The notes: a model not told the origin generated them from the letters alone. 64,000 nucleotides of DNA from Nocardioides astragali (GCF_024436375.1 NZ_JAFMZM010000002.1:620001-684000); one strand, 5' to 3'. Positions 15,349 through 28,985 are shown, numbered from the stretch's first letter. Program-made: numbers and translations.

Positions 15349-16173
15349 GTGATGGATCTCCTCAAAGCCGTCGTCCTCGGGATCATCCAGGGGCTGACCG
15401 AGTTCCTGCCGATCTCGAGCAGCGCGCACCTGCGGATCTTCCCCGAGCTCCTCGGCTGGGGCGATCCCGGCGCCGCGTTCACCGCCGTGATCCAGATCGG
15501 CACCGAGCTCGCCGTGCTCATCTACTTCCGCAAGGACATCTGGCGCATCGGCAGCGCCTGGGTGCGCTCGCTGTTCCGGCCGGAGTACCGCGGCACCCTC
15601 GACTCCCGGATGGGGTGGTACATCATCGTCGGGTCCCTGCCGATCGTCGTGCTCGGCGTGCTGCTGAAGGACGTGATCGAGGAAGACTTCCGCAACCTCT
15701 GGATCATCGGCACCACGCTGATCGTGATGGGCGTCGTCCTCGGCGTCGCCGACCGCATCGGTCGCACGGACCGCCCGCTGGGCCGGTTGACCATGAAGGA
15801 CGCCGTGCTGATGGGCCTCGCGCAGGCGCTCGCGCTCATCCCCGGCGTCTCCCGGTCGGGTGCCACGATCTCGATGGGCCGCTTCCTCGGCTTCGAGCGC
15901 GAAGCGGCCACCCGCTTCGCCTTCCTGCTCGCGATCCCCGCGGTCGTGGGCGCCGGGCTCTTCGAGCTCAAGGAGATCCCGCACGGCCACAACGACTTCG
16001 GGTGGGGCCCGACGATCACCGCGACGGTGGTCTCCTTCGTGGTCGGGTACGCCGCCATCGCCTGGCTGCTGCGCTACGTCAGCACGCGCTCCTACACGCC
16101 CTTCGTGGTCTACCGGATCCTGCTCGGCGCCGGCACGCTCATCCTGCTCGGAGCCGGGGTCCTGAGCGCCTGA
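15349..16173 (+). CDS. uppP: undecaprenyl-diphosphatase
   Basis: Integral membrane enzyme that recycles the cell-wall lipid carrier by removing a phosphate from undecaprenyl diphosphate; it also gives some bacitracin resistance. The protein (274 aa from GTG, or 273 from the adjacent ATG at 15352) has the signature EFLPISSSAH (18-27), the PGVSRSGATI motif and about eight hydrophobic helices. TAGGCT at 15335-15340 lies 8 nt before the GTG. Its 3' end overlaps the opposite-strand transporter gene by 35 bp, tail to tail. Confidence 0.95.
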   Translation: MMDLLKAVVLGIIQGLTEFLPISSSAHLRIFPELLGWGDPGAAFTAVIQIGTELAVLIYFRKDIWRIGSAWVRSLFRPEYRGTLDSRMGWYIIVGSLPIVVLGVLLKDVIEEDFRNLWIIGTTLIVMGVVLGVADRIGRTDRPLGRLTMKDAVLMGLAQALALIPGVSRSGATISMGRFLGFEREAATRFAFLLAIPAVVGAGLFELKEIPHGHNDFGWGPTITATVVSFVVGYAAIAWLLRYVSTRSYTPFVVYRILLGAGTLILLGAGVLSA

Positions 16174-17383
16174 ACGTGTCGACCAGCAGTGCCAGCGCGA
16201 CCGCCTGGGTGAGGGCCACCACCACGACGAGGGCCACCAGGGACCGCTCGTAGAGCCAGCCCGCCGTCACGCCACCGACGACGGCCAGGATCCCCTGGAT
16301 CCCCGCGAAGACGCCGAACGCCGTCGCCCGCCGCGGCGCCTCCACGAGGTCGGCGACCACGGCCTTGATCGTGGAGTCCTGCACTCCTTGGGCGAAGCCC
16401 CACGCCACCACCCCCACCAGGACGGCCGCCAGCGCCGAGCCCAGGGCCAGGGCCGGGACCAGGGCGACCACCACCGGTACGACGAGCAGCACCCGGGTCC
16501 CGGTCCTGTCGTAGGCCGAACCGACGAGCAGCGCCGCGAGCGCCTCGACGGCCATCGCCGCGGCGTAGACGAGGGGCACCGCAGCCACGGGCACGATCCC
16601 CTCCACCGTGAGGTGGTAGCCGATGATGCCGAACGTGACCAGCCCACCGGTGGTCAACGAGGCCGCGACCGCGTAGCGGAAGAAGTCGCGCGGGAGTCCG
16701 GCGCCCACGGCCTCGGCCCACCAGCCGCGACGCCCGACGGCCGGAGGGACTGCCGTCGACGCGGCCGGCCCGCCGTCGTACACGGCCGGGTCCGGGACCC
16801 GACGGCGCAGTGTCAGCAGCAGCGCCATCGCGATCGCCCCCGGCACGGCCAGCACGGCCATGCCCATCCAGAGCGAGCCGACGGCGACGACTCCGGCCAC
16901 CAGCAGCGGACCTGAGAAGGCGCCGACCTGGTCGAGCGCCTTGTGCACCCCGAAACCGCGTCCGCGGCCCACCGACGTGGCCACGTGCGCGAGGAGAGCC
17001 GACTTCGACGGCGACCGCACCGCCTTGCCGAGTCGCTCGAGCAGGATCATGGTGGCCGCGAAGGCCAGACCGGCGGCGCCGAAGCGGGGTGCCAGTGCGA
17101 GCAACGGCACGCAGACGGCGGTCAGGCCGTAGCCGAGGATCGTCAGCGACCAGTAGCGGCCCGTTCGGTCCGCGAGCGGGCCGAAGGCCAGGCGCAGCAC
17201 GAGGGCCACGGCCTCGCCGGCGCCCGTGACGAGCCCCACGACGACGGCCGATGCGCCCAGGGCTGCCAGCAGCGGGCCGTAGACCGACCGGGCGCCCTCG
17301 TAGACCATGTCGGCGGCCAGGCTGACGAAGCCGAACCACCAGACCACCCGCCAGGCGGACAATGCGGGAGCCGGTGGGCTCAC
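16139..17383 (-). CDS. MFS transporter
   Basis: A 414-aa membrane transporter of the major facilitator superfamily with about 12 hydrophobic helices and the loop 2-3 motif GPLADRTGRYW. The GTG at 17383 overlaps the corA stop (GTGA), so it is coupled to corA; the longer frame upstream would lie within corA. Substrate unknown; the related actinobacterial proteins are usually labelled drug or small-molecule exporters, which cannot be checked here. Confidence 0.85.
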   Translation of the reverse strand: MSPPAPALSAWRVVWWFGFVSLAADMVYEGARSVYGPLLAALGASAVVVGLVTGAGEAVALVLRLAFGPLADRTGRYWSLTILGYGLTAVCVPLLALAPRFGAAGLAFAATMILLERLGKAVRSPSKSALLAHVATSVGRGRGFGVHKALDQVGAFSGPLLVAGVVAVGSLWMGMAVLAVPGAIAMALLLTLRRRVPDPAVYDGGPAASTAVPPAVGRRGWWAEAVGAGLPRDFFRYAVAASLTTGGLVTFGIIGYHLTVEGIVPVAAVPLVYAAAMAVEALAALLVGSAYDRTGTRVLLVVPVVVALVPALALGSALAAVLVGVVAWGFAQGVQDSTIKAVVADLVEAPRRATAFGVFAGIQGILAVVGGVTAGWLYERSLVALVVVVALTQAVALALLVDTFRRSGPRLRAG

Positions 17384-18360
17384 AGCCACCCGGACTTCTT
17401 GAACCAGGTGAACAACCCGCCGGCGATGCCGACCATGAGCAGGAGGGAGAACGGATAGCCGTACGTCCATCCCAGCTCGGGCATGTGGTCGAAGTTCATG
17501 CCGTAGATCCCGGCGATCAACGTCGGCACCACGACCAGCGCGGCGCCTGCCGAGATCTTGCGCATGTCCTCGTTCTGCTGGACCGAGACGCGGGCCAGGT
17601 GGGCGTCGAAGGCGGTGGACAGCAGCACGTCGAGGTTGTCGATGACCTCCGAGACGCGCTGGAGGTGGTCGGCCACGTCCCGGAAGTAGGTCGCGGTCTC
17701 GGCGGTGATCAGGCCCTCGGTGGGCGTGGCGAACCTCCGCATCGGCTCGCGCAGCGGCATCACGGCGCGACGGACCTCCGCGATCTCCCGCTTGAGGACG
17801 TAGATCCGGTTGGAGTCGTCGGTGCGGGCCGGGGAGAACACCGACTCCTCCACCTCGTCGACGTCCACCTCCAGCGCGGCGCCGACCCGCTCGTACTCGT
17901 CGACGACGCGGTCACAGATGGCGTACATCACGCCCATCGGACCGTGCTCCAGCACCTTGGCGCGTTGCTCGAGGTCGCGCCGCGAGGCGGCCAGGTCGAT
18001 GCCCTCACCGTGGCGGACGGTCACCACGAAGTCCTTGCCGATGAACATGTTGATCTCGCCGGTCTCGACCGCGTCCTCCTCGTCGACGTACCAGAGCGTC
18101 TTGAGGACGAGGAACAGCGTGTCGTCGTAGTGCTCGAGCTTGGGGCGCTGGTGCGAGTCGCCGGCGTCCTCGACGGCCAGGGGGTGCAGGTCGAAGGTGC
18201 TCGCGATGAGCTCGAGCTCGTCGGGACTGGGGTCGTGGATGCCGATCCACTGGAAGTCACCGGGGTCGCACGGCACCCGCGCCGACCCGAGGCTCTGGTC
18301 GTCGCCCGGTCCGAGCGGCACCCGCTTGCCTTGGTGGTAGAGGGCGTTGTCCACGATCAC
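17380..18360 (-). CDS. corA: CorA-type magnesium/divalent cation transporter
   Basis: A 326-aa CorA-family channel: a large acidic cytoplasmic N-terminal domain and two C-terminal transmembrane helices, the first ending in the selectivity motif GMN (AGIYGMNFDHMPEL). The GTG at 18360 gives the usual N-terminus (VIVDNALYHQGKRV) and sits 6 nt after a TAGCCT box (18367-18372); the frame also opens two codons earlier. Downstream it is coupled to the MFS gene by a GTGA overlap. Confidence 0.9.
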   Translation of the reverse strand: MIVDNALYHQGKRVPLGPGDDQSLGSARVPCDPGDFQWIGIHDPSPDELELIASTFDLHPLAVEDAGDSHQRPKLEHYDDTLFLVLKTLWYVDEEDAVETGEINMFIGKDFVVTVRHGEGIDLAASRRDLEQRAKVLEHGPMGVMYAICDRVVDEYERVGAALEVDVDEVEESVFSPARTDDSNRIYVLKREIAEVRRAVMPLREPMRRFATPTEGLITAETATYFRDVADHLQRVSEVIDNLDVLLSTAFDAHLARVSVQQNEDMRKISAGAALVVVPTLIAGIYGMNFDHMPELGWTYGYPFSLLLMVGIAGGLFTWFKKSGWL

Positions 18361-18403
18361 CGGCACAGGCTAGTCCCAGGCGGCCCCCCGCTAGGGTCGC
18401 GAC

Positions 18404-19135
18404 ATGGCAACCGTGATCCTGGTCCGGCACGGCCGTTCCACCGCCAACGTGTCCGGCGTGCTGGCCGGGCGCATGGCCGGGGTGCACCTCGACGACACTG
18501 GCGTCAAGCAGTCCGCCGCCGTCGGCGAGCGGCTGGCGAGCGTACGACTCGCAGCCGCGATCACGAGTCCGCTCGAGCGCTGCCGCGAGACGTGCCGCGA
18601 GATCATCCGGCCCCAGGCCGGACCGCTGCGCGCCCGCGCGGAGAAGCAGCTCTCCGAGTGCGACTACGGCGAGTGGCAGGGCCGGCCGCTGCGGGAGCTG
18701 GCCAAGGAGAAGCTCTGGAAGACGGTGCAGTCCCAGCCCTCCGCGGCCACGTTCCCCGGCGGGGAGTCGTTGCGGGCGATGCAGGACCGCGCGGTGGCGG
18801 CGATCCGGCGCCACGATGCGCGGGTCGCCGACGAGCACGGCGACGACGCCGTGTGGCTCGCGGTCAGCCACGGCGACCTGATCAAGTCGATCCTCGCCGA
18901 CGCCCTGGGCACCCACCTCGACCTCTTCCAGCGCATCCACGTCGACCCGGCGTCGGTGTCGATCGTGCGCTACAGCGAGACGCGTCCGTTCGTCCTCGGC
19001 ACCAACACCCACGCGGGGGACCTCTCCTGGCTGACCCCGCCCAGGAAGGCCCGGCGACGTCGTCGTACGGACGCCGAGATCGGCGGGGGAGCGGGCCCAG
19101 ACACCCCCGCGGAGTCGCAGACAGGCACGTCCTAG
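18404..19135 (+). CDS. histidine phosphatase family protein (MSMEG_4193 type)
   Basis: A 243-aa phosphoglycerate-mutase-like protein with the RHG catalytic motif at 8-10 (VILVRHGRST) and a second His in AVSHGDLIKS. It belongs to the actinobacterial group that neighbours DUF3090, SCO1664 and mshC genes, as it does here. Reaction unknown. The C-terminal ~30 residues are low-complexity. TAGGGT at 18392-18397 lies 6 nt before the ATG. Confidence 0.85.
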   Translation: MATVILVRHGRSTANVSGVLAGRMAGVHLDDTGVKQSAAVGERLASVRLAAAITSPLERCRETCREIIRPQAGPLRARAEKQLSECDYGEWQGRPLRELAKEKLWKTVQSQPSAATFPGGESLRAMQDRAVAAIRRHDARVADEHGDDAVWLAVSHGDLIKSILADALGTHLDLFQRIHVDPASVSIVRYSETRPFVLGTNTHAGDLSWLTPPRKARRRRRTDAEIGGGAGPDTPAESQTGTS

Positions 19136-19145
19136 GGTGAGTGAC

Positions 19146-19730
19146 ATGCCCGTCGTGCACCGCTTCGACCCGCCCGAGCGCTTCGTCTCCGGCACCGTCG
19201 GCGAACCCGGCCAGCGCACCTTCTTCCTCCAGGCACGCGAGGGCGCGCGGCTGGTCACCGTCTCCCTGGAGAAGCAGCAGGTCTCCGCGCTCGCCGAGCG
19301 CATCGACGAGCTGCTCGACGAGCTGATGGGCGCGGCCGGCGACGAGGTGCTGATCCCCGCGATCGCCCCGCGTGACATGGTCGACACCGCGCCGCTGGAG
19401 CAGCCGATCGAGGAGGAGTTCCGCGCCGGCACCATGACCTTGTCGTGGGACGGCAGCGACGAGCGCGTCGTGATCGAGGTCTTCCCCTTCACCGAGGCCG
19501 CGGTCGTCTCGCCCGAGCAGCTGCAGGAGGACCTGGAGGACCTGCTCGAGCCGGAGCCCGAGGAGATCTTCCTCGTGCGCATCTCGGCGGCCGCGGCTCG
19601 CTCGTTCGTCGAGCGCTCGCGGTCGGTCGTGGGGGCCGGACGGCCCGACTGCCCCTTCTGCGGTGAGCCGATCGACGCCGACGGGCACCTGTGCGTGCGG
19701 GCCAACGGCTTCCGGCGTCGTGATCCCTGA
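19146..19730 (+). CDS. DUF3090 family protein
   Basis: A 194-aa conserved actinobacterial protein (MPVVHRFDPPERFVSGTVGE…) with a C-terminal CPFCGEPID…HLC cysteine cluster that probably binds zinc. TAGGGT at 19133-19138 sits 7 nt before the ATG at 19146, which is why this start is preferred over the GTG at 19137 that overlaps the box. Its 3' end overlaps the next gene by 11 bp. The genes on both sides form a conserved block with mshC, hinting at a shared but unknown role. Confidence 0.88.
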   Translation: MPVVHRFDPPERFVSGTVGEPGQRTFFLQAREGARLVTVSLEKQQVSALAERIDELLDELMGAAGDEVLIPAIAPRDMVDTAPLEQPIEEEFRAGTMTLSWDGSDERVVIEVFPFTEAAVVSPEQLQEDLEDLLEPEPEEIFLVRISAAAARSFVERSRSVVGAGRPDCPFCGEPIDADGHLCVRANGFRRRDP

Positions 19731-20502
19731 CCACACCCTCCCGGACGGCTTCCCGACCGGGGACCTGACGCTCCACGGCCGGATCCTCCCGGCCTCCAAC
19801 GCGACCTTCGTCGGAGAGATCGACGGGGTCCGCGTGGTCTACAAGCCGATCGCGGGCGAGCGACCCCTCTGGGACTTCCCCGACGGCACGCTGGCGGCCC
19901 GCGAGGTGGCGGCGTACGCCGTCTCGGAGGCGCTGGGCTGGGACATCGTGCCGCCGACGGGCCTGGGCGACGGGCCGCACGGTCCGGGGATGGTGCAGCT
20001 GTGGCGCGACGAGGACGAGGAGCAGGCGCCGGTCGACATCGTCGGTGAGGGCGAGGTGCCGGACGGGTTCCGGCACGTCTTCGACGGTCTCGACGCCCAC
20101 GACCAGCCGGTCTCGCTCGTGCACGAGGACTCACCGGCGCTGCGCCGGATGGCGTTGTTCGACGTCGTGGTCAACAACGCCGACCGCAAGGGTGGACACG
20201 TCCTGCCGATGGTCGACGGCCACCGCCACGGCGTCGACCACGGACTGACCTTCCACGTGGAGAACAAGCTCCGCACGGTCCTGTGGGGCTGGGTGGGGGA
20301 GCCGCTCACCCATGAGGAGGGCACAGGGCTGCGCCGGCTCGAGTCCGCCGTGGACGGCGAGCTGGGTCGCACCCTCGCCGGGCTGCTCGCCGAGGACGAG
20401 GTCGCCACCACGGCTCGTCGGATCTCCCGGCTGCTCGCCCGGGGCGCCTTCCCGCCGCCGGCCACGTCGTCCTACCCGGTCACCCCGTGGCCGCCCTTCT
20501 GA
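19720..20502 (+). CDS. SCO1664 family protein
   Basis: A 260-aa conserved actinobacterial protein distantly like phosphatidylinositol kinases: [28 protein letters not shown] resembles an ATP-binding lysine region, and [15 protein letters not shown] with GVDHGLTFH resembles a catalytic loop and metal-binding DHG motif. It starts with GTG at 19720 inside the end of the DUF3090 gene. Substrate unknown; kinase activity is an inference from these motifs. Confidence 0.85.
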   Translation: MIPDHTLPDGFPTGDLTLHGRILPASNATFVGEIDGVRVVYKPIAGERPLWDFPDGTLAAREVAAYAVSEALGWDIVPPTGLGDGPHGPGMVQLWRDEDEEQAPVDIVGEGEVPDGFRHVFDGLDAHDQPVSLVHEDSPALRRMALFDVVVNNADRKGGHVLPMVDGHRHGVDHGLTFHVENKLRTVLWGWVGEPLTHEEGTGLRRLESAVDGELGRTLAGLLAEDEVATTARRISRLLARGAFPPPATSSYPVTPWPPF

Positions 20503-20534
20503 TCCCTTCCCGGTCGGCGGATAGGCTGCGCGGC

Positions 20535-21773
20535 ATGCGTGCCTGGCCGTCCCCCGACGTTCCCCGACTGCCCGTGACGGGCCCGCCCGTGCGGGTGCAT
20601 GACACCTCGACCGGCGACGTGGTGGAGACCAGGCCGGAGGGTCCGGCCCGCATGTACGTCTGCGGCATCACGCCCTACGACGCCACCCACATCGGGCACG
20701 CCGCGACCTACGTCGGCTTCGACCTGCTCCACCGCGCCTGGCTCAGCGCCGGGCACGACGTCACCTACGTCCAGAACGTCACCGACGTGGACGACCCGCT
20801 GCTCGAGCGCGCGACCAAGGTCGACGTCGACTGGAGGGAGCTCGCCGAGCGGGAGACCCAGCTCTTCCGCGACGACATGGAGGCGCTGCGCGTCCTGCCG
20901 CCCGCTCACTACGTCGGCGCGGTCGAGTCGATCCCGCAGGTCGTCGAGCTGATCCAGCGCCTCGAGGGGGCCGGCGCGGTCTACCGGGTCGAGGACGACC
21001 TCTACTTCTCCGTCACCGCTGACGACGCGTTCGGAGAGGTGTCCGGTCTGGACCGCGAGGCGATGCTCGAGGTGTTCGCCGACCGCGGCGGCGACCCCGA
21101 CCGCGAGGGGAAGAAGGACCCGCTCGACTGCCTCCTCTGGCGTGCCGAGCGACCCGGCGAGCCGGCCTGGGACAGCCCGTGGGGTCCGGGACGGCCCGGC
21201 TGGCACATCGAGTGCGCGGCCATCGCGCTCGACCGCCTCGGTACGACCTTCGACGTGCAGGGCGGGGGCAGCGACCTCGCCTTCCCCCACCACGAGATGT
21301 CGGCCGGCGAGGCGCAGGTCGCCCACCCCGGTTCGCGGTTCGCGCGGGCCTACACCCACGCCGGGATGGTGGCCTACGACGGCGAGAAGATGTCGAAGTC
21401 CAAGGGCAACCTCGTCTTCGTGTCCGCGCTGCGCAGGAGCGAGGTCGACCCGATGGCGATCCGGCTCGTGCTGCTGCGCCACCACTACCGCAGCGACTGG
21501 GAGTGGACCGACGACCAGCTCTGGGACGCCGTGGACACCCTCGCCGACTGGCGACGTGCCCTGGCGCTCGGCTACGGCGCCGACGCGGCGCCTGTCGTGG
21601 AGAAGGTCCTCGCAGCGCTGGCCGACGACCTCGACGCGCCCACCGCCGTCCGCGTGGTGCAGGAGTGGGTCGAGGCCACCCTGGGCACCACCGGCCTGGC
21701 CGACACCTCCGACCACGAGGCGGCGACGGCGATCCACCGGCTCCTCGACGCGGCGCTCGGCCTGTCGCTCTGA
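20535..21773 (+). CDS. mshC: cysteine:glucosaminyl-inositol ligase of mycothiol synthesis
   Basis: Joins cysteine to glucosaminyl-inositol with ATP, the third step of mycothiol synthesis. The 412-aa protein is a cysteinyl-tRNA-synthetase-like enzyme without the tRNA-binding domain: zinc ligand Cys43 (YVCGITPYD), HIGH at 52-55 and KMSKS at 285-289, plus the GWHIECAA zinc motif. TAGGCT at 20522-20527 lies 7 nt before the ATG. Mycothiol use is also suggested by the MDMPI-like gene at 60025. Confidence 0.95.
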   Translation: MRAWPSPDVPRLPVTGPPVRVHDTSTGDVVETRPEGPARMYVCGITPYDATHIGHAATYVGFDLLHRAWLSAGHDVTYVQNVTDVDDPLLERATKVDVDWRELAERETQLFRDDMEALRVLPPAHYVGAVESIPQVVELIQRLEGAGAVYRVEDDLYFSVTADDAFGEVSGLDREAMLEVFADRGGDPDREGKKDPLDCLLWRAERPGEPAWDSPWGPGRPGWHIECAAIALDRLGTTFDVQGGGSDLAFPHHEMSAGEAQVAHPGSRFARAYTHAGMVAYDGEKMSKSKGNLVFVSALRRSEVDPMAIRLVLLRHHYRSDWEWTDDQLWDAVDTLADWRRALALGYGADAAPVVEKVLAALADDLDAPTAVRVVQEWVEATLGTTGLADTSDHEAATAIHRLLDAALGLSL

Positions 21774-21800
21774 CGTACGCGTCGGGGCGGCCCGGCAGGC

Positions 21801-22646
21801 TCAGTCCGTGTCGCGCCGCTTGAGGTAGCGCTCGAACTCCCGGGCGATCGCCTCACCACTGGCCTCGGGCAGGTCAGCGGTGTCGCGGGTCTCCTCCAGT
21901 GCCCGGACGTAGTCGGCCACGTCCTCGTCCTCGGCCGCGAGCTCGTCGACGCCGCGCTCCCAGGCCTTGGAGTCGTCGGGCAGGTCGCCCAGCGGCATCG
22001 GCGCCTGGAGCAGCTCCTCGAGCTGGCCGAGAAGCGCGAGGGTGGCCTTGGGGCAGGGGGGCTGCGCGACGTAGTGGGGGACCGCGGCCCAGTAGGACAC
22101 GGCCGGGATGTCGAGCTGGCTGCACGCGTCGTTGAAGACCCCCACGATGCCCGTCGGCCCTTCGTACGTCGACTGCTCGACGTCCAGCCGGTCGACGAGC
22201 TCGGGCTCGGTGGCGGTGCCGGAGACCGGGATCGGGCGCGTGTGCGGGGTGTCGGCCAGCAGTGCGCCCAGCGTGACGACGAGCTCGGCGCCCAGGTCGT
22301 CACAGGCCGCGAGGAGCTCGGCACAGAACTGCCGCCACTTCATGCTGGGCTCGATGCCGCGGACGAGGATCACGTCGCGGTCGAGCTCGGCGGGGCGCGC
22401 GACCGCGATCCGGGTGGTGGGCCAGGTGAGGCGGCGGTGGCCGTTGTGGTCGGTGCTGATGACGGGCCGGTTGACCTGGAAGTCGTAGAACTCCTCGGGG
22501 TCGATGGCGCCGATGACCTCGGCCTTCCACTGCTCCATGAGGTGGTCGACGAGACCGGAGGCCGCGTCGGCCGCGTCGTTCCATCCCTCGAAGGCAGCGA
22601 TCACCACGGGGGATACCAGGTCCTGCACGTCGTCGAACTCGATCAC
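21801..22646 (-). CDS. PAC2 family protein
   Basis: A 281-aa protein related to proteasome-assembly chaperone 2 (AFEGWNDAADAASGLVDHL, VILVRGIEPSMKW, AVPHYVAQPPCPKATLALLGQLEEL). In actinobacteria it is a conserved protein of unproven role; a link with the Pup-proteasome is attractive, but it is 16 kb from that locus. GTG start at 22646 with TAGGCT 6 nt upstream (22653-22658). Confidence 0.85.
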   Translation of the reverse strand: MIEFDDVQDLVSPVVIAAFEGWNDAADAASGLVDHLMEQWKAEVIGAIDPEEFYDFQVNRPVISTDHNGHRRLTWPTTRIAVARPAELDRDVILVRGIEPSMKWRQFCAELLAACDDLGAELVVTLGALLADTPHTRPIPVSGTATEPELVDRLDVEQSTYEGPTGIVGVFNDACSQLDIPAVSYWAAVPHYVAQPPCPKATLALLGQLEELLQAPMPLGDLPDDSKAWERGVDELAAEDEDVADYVRALEETRDTADLPEASGEAIAREFERYLKRRDTD

Positions 22647-22835
22647 ACCGTCAGCCTAGGGCGCCCGACCCAGCGGACCTCCGCGATTCGGCCCAGTGAT
22701 TTCGTCGGCGGCACCTGCGGTGCCACGATGTGGGAAGTCCGTCCGCCTGTCGGACGGCGTTCCTAGGCTGGTCCCACGGCTGCCCACGGCCGTACGCCAC
22801 CCAGAGGCCCAACCCCGAGAGGATGGCCGAGCCCT
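22647..22835. promoter_or_regulatory. divergent PAC2-metH control region with two hairpins
   Basis: Two perfect inverted repeats: GGCACC-TGC-GGTGCC at 22710-22724 and CCGTCCG-CCTGT-CGGACGG at 22739-22757, just upstream of a TAGGCT box (22764-22769) for metH. They could be operators or a small leader structure. No cobalamin or SAM riboswitch sequence is recognisable. Confidence 0.45.
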
Positions 22836-26612
<3,777 letters not shown>

Positions 26613-26621
26613 TCCCAGGCC

Positions 26622-26640
26622 TGGCCCCCGGCTGGGGTCA
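26622..26640. terminator. hairpin between convergent metH and permease genes
   Basis: TGGCCCC-CGGCT-GGGGTCA (one G-T pair) spans the gap after metH and includes the permease stop codon. A plausible bidirectional terminator without a T-run. Confidence 0.45.
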
Positions 26641-28059
26641 GGCGATCACCGCCGCCAGCATCACCAACGGCAGCGACACCAGCGAGGCCACCGAGGTGAC
26701 GAGGGTCAGGGTCTTGAGCGTGCCCTTGGTCGAGAGCCCCAGCAGCGCCTTGAACATCCAGAAGAAGTTGCTGTTGACCTGCAGCGCGAACATGGCGCCC
26801 GACGCGATCGCGAGACCGATCACGATGGGGGAGACCGTCAGCGAGTCGAGGATCGGCGCGATGATGCCCGCAGCGGTGATCGCCGCGACCGACACGGACC
26901 CGATGGCCAGGTGGAGCACCGCGGCGATGAACCAGGCCAGCAGGATGCTCAGGATCACGGGGGCACCCTCGTCGGCCTGGAACAGGTCGCCGAGGACGCC
27001 GTCGAGGCCGGTCGCCTCGATCACGGCACCGAGCGAGCCGCCCACGCCCGTGATGAGCAGGATCTCGCCCGACGTGTGGAAGCCGTCCTCCATCGCCTCA
27101 TGGGTGCGCTCGCTGCCGGCCGATGCCCGGGACAGGAGGTAGGCACCGAGCAGCCCGATGAAGAGCGCCATGTTGGCGTCGCCCAGGAACGCGATGAAGC
27201 TGGTGGACCAGCCGCCCAGCTCGGCGAACGCGCCGAACGCGATCAGCAGGAGCGGCACGAGGATCGGCAGCATCAGGACCATCAGCGGCAGGCGTCGTAC
27301 GCCGCTCTCCGCCTCGGCGCGGCTGGCGTCGCTCTCGCTCCGGTGGAGCGCCTCCTCCGCGCTGTCGGTCTCGCCGGCGAGGTAGGCCGCGTCGGCTGCC
27401 TCCTGCTCGGCCATCGCCTCGTCGACCTCCTCGTCGGTCTCGGGGTCCCAGAAGCCACCGGCGTGGAACAGCAGGCGCATCAGCAGCGTCGACACGAGTG
27501 CGGTCGCCAGTCCGATGACCACGCCGTAGAGGAGCCAGTCGCCGAGCCGGATGTCGAGGAGGCCGGCGATCGAGATCGCGGCGAGTCCCGGGATGACGAA
27601 GACGTAGCCGGCGAAGATGCCGCAGCCCAGGGCGGAGGCCAGCACGGGGAGGCCGATCTTGCCGATGAACGGTGACGCCGAGCGGGCCACCGGGGCTGCG
27701 AGCACGACCTGCACGTCGACGTAGATCGAGGGCATCACGACGGCGAGCACCGACGTGAGGGCGTACGGCAGCCGGCCGGCACCGACGCTCTGGACGAGGA
27801 GCCCCACCAGCCGCCGGAACGCGCCGGTGGAGTGCAGCAACGACCCGATCAGCACACCGAAGCCGATGAGGAGGCCGACCTCGGCCATGATCCCGCCGAA
27901 GCCGACCGTGATCGCCTCGACCGTCCCGGCGAAGCCCACCCCGGCGGCGAGGCCGAGGTAGAGCGACCCGAGGATCAGTGAGATCACCGGGTCCACGCGC
28001 ACCTTGATGATCAGCGCGATCACCAGAACGATCGCGATGGCGGTGTGGAGGGCGACCAT
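26638..28059 (-). CDS. GntP-family gluconate/carboxylate permease
   Basis: A 473-aa inner-membrane transporter with about 12-14 hydrophobic helices and GntP-type sequence (FGGIMAEVGLLIGFGVLIGSLL, ITGVGGSLGAVIEATG, ASGAMFALQVNSNFFWMF). These carriers import gluconate or related sugar acids with protons. An unusual acidic cytoplasmic insert (about residues 225-285, DPETDEEVDEAMAEQEAADA…) splits the two halves. The ATG at 28059 has AAGGAG upstream, so the longer frame to 28347 is rejected. No catabolic gene sits beside it; the HAD phosphatase is divergent. Confidence 0.85.
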   Translation of the reverse strand: MVALHTAIAIVLVIALIIKVRVDPVISLILGSLYLGLAAGVGFAGTVEAITVGFGGIMAEVGLLIGFGVLIGSLLHSTGAFRRLVGLLVQSVGAGRLPYALTSVLAVVMPSIYVDVQVVLAAPVARSASPFIGKIGLPVLASALGCGIFAGYVFVIPGLAAISIAGLLDIRLGDWLLYGVVIGLATALVSTLLMRLLFHAGGFWDPETDEEVDEAMAEQEAADAAYLAGETDSAEEALHRSESDASRAEAESGVRRLPLMVLMLPILVPLLLIAFGAFAELGGWSTSFIAFLGDANMALFIGLLGAYLLSRASAGSERTHEAMEDGFHTSGEILLITGVGGSLGAVIEATGLDGVLGDLFQADEGAPVILSILLAWFIAAVLHLAIGSVSVAAITAAGIIAPILDSLTVSPIVIGLAIASGAMFALQVNSNFFWMFKALLGLSTKGTLKTLTLVTSVASLVSLPLVMLAAVIA

Positions 28060-28183
28060 GGGAACTCCTTCGGGGCCGAGATTTGGCCCTTTGTCTACCG
28101 GTGCGAGGTCCGGCTTGGCCAGTGGCGGTGCCGAGTCGTGGGCGGTGGGACGACCCGGACCCGCCGGTCGATAGGGTCGGCGA

Positions 28184-28891
28184 GTGACTCTTCCGGCGAG
28201 CGTGACAACCCTGCCCGCGGCCGTCCTGTGGGACATGGACGGCACCCTCGTCGACACCGAGCCGTACTGGATCGAGACCGAGTACGCCATGGCGGAGAAG
28301 TACGGGGGCACCTGGTCGCACGAGCACGCGATGAACCTGGTGGGCAACGCCCTGCTGGCGTCGGGTGACTACATCCGCGTCCACATGGGCATCGACCGCA
28401 CGCCGCAGCAGATCGTCGACGAGCTCCTCGACGGAGTGGTGGCGCGGGTCGAGGTCGACGTGCCGTGGCGACCCGGCGCCCGGGAGCTGCTGACCGACCT
28501 CCACGCGCAGGGGGTGCCCTGCGCGCTGGTGACGATGTCGTGGCAGCGGTTCGTCGCGCCGATCCTGGCGCGGCTGCCCGCCGACACGTTCTCGGTGGTG
28601 GTGACCGGCGACCGGGTCGAGCTGGGCAAGCCGCACCCCGAGCCCTATCTCACGGCTGCCGCGGAGCTCGGCCTCGCCGCGAAGGACTGCGTGGCGATCG
28701 AGGACTCCAACACCGGTGCCACCTCAGCGGTCGCTGCTGGGTGCACGGTGCTGTGCGTGCCCCACCACGTGCCGATCCTCGAGGGCGAGCGGCGCGTCTT
28801 CGCCGAATCGCTCAGTGGAATGGACGCCGCAGGGCTGACGCGGCTGGTGACCGGGGCCACGGGAGAAGTGAGGGACGCGCGCAACACGTGA
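28184..28891 (+). CDS. HAD-superfamily phosphatase (phosphoglycolate-phosphatase-like)
   Basis: A 235-aa hydrolase of the HAD family, subfamily I with a helical cap. Motif I is DMDGT with Asp17 and Asp19, the lysine motif is GKPHPEPY and motif III ends in AIEDSNTGATSAVAAG. Substrate is probably a small phosphorylated sugar or acid; it cannot be told from sequence. GTG start with TAGGGT 6 nt upstream (28172-28177). Confidence 0.88.
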   Translation: MTLPASVTTLPAAVLWDMDGTLVDTEPYWIETEYAMAEKYGGTWSHEHAMNLVGNALLASGDYIRVHMGIDRTPQQIVDELLDGVVARVEVDVPWRPGARELLTDLHAQGVPCALVTMSWQRFVAPILARLPADTFSVVVTGDRVELGKPHPEPYLTAAAELGLAAKDCVAIEDSNTGATSAVAAGCTVLCVPHHVPILEGERRVFAESLSGMDAAGLTRLVTGATGEVRDARNT

Positions 28892-28985
28892 CCCGACCGT
28901 GACCATGTCGGTGTGGTCCGGCTCACGCTCTCGGGCTTACTGTGCTGGGACGAGCTTGATCGCATACCGGACGGAAGGACCTCGG

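Noticed and set aside
22647..22835. Cobalamin or SAM riboswitch upstream of metH
   Set aside because: No B12-box or S-box-like sequence, and the leader from the likely start is short.
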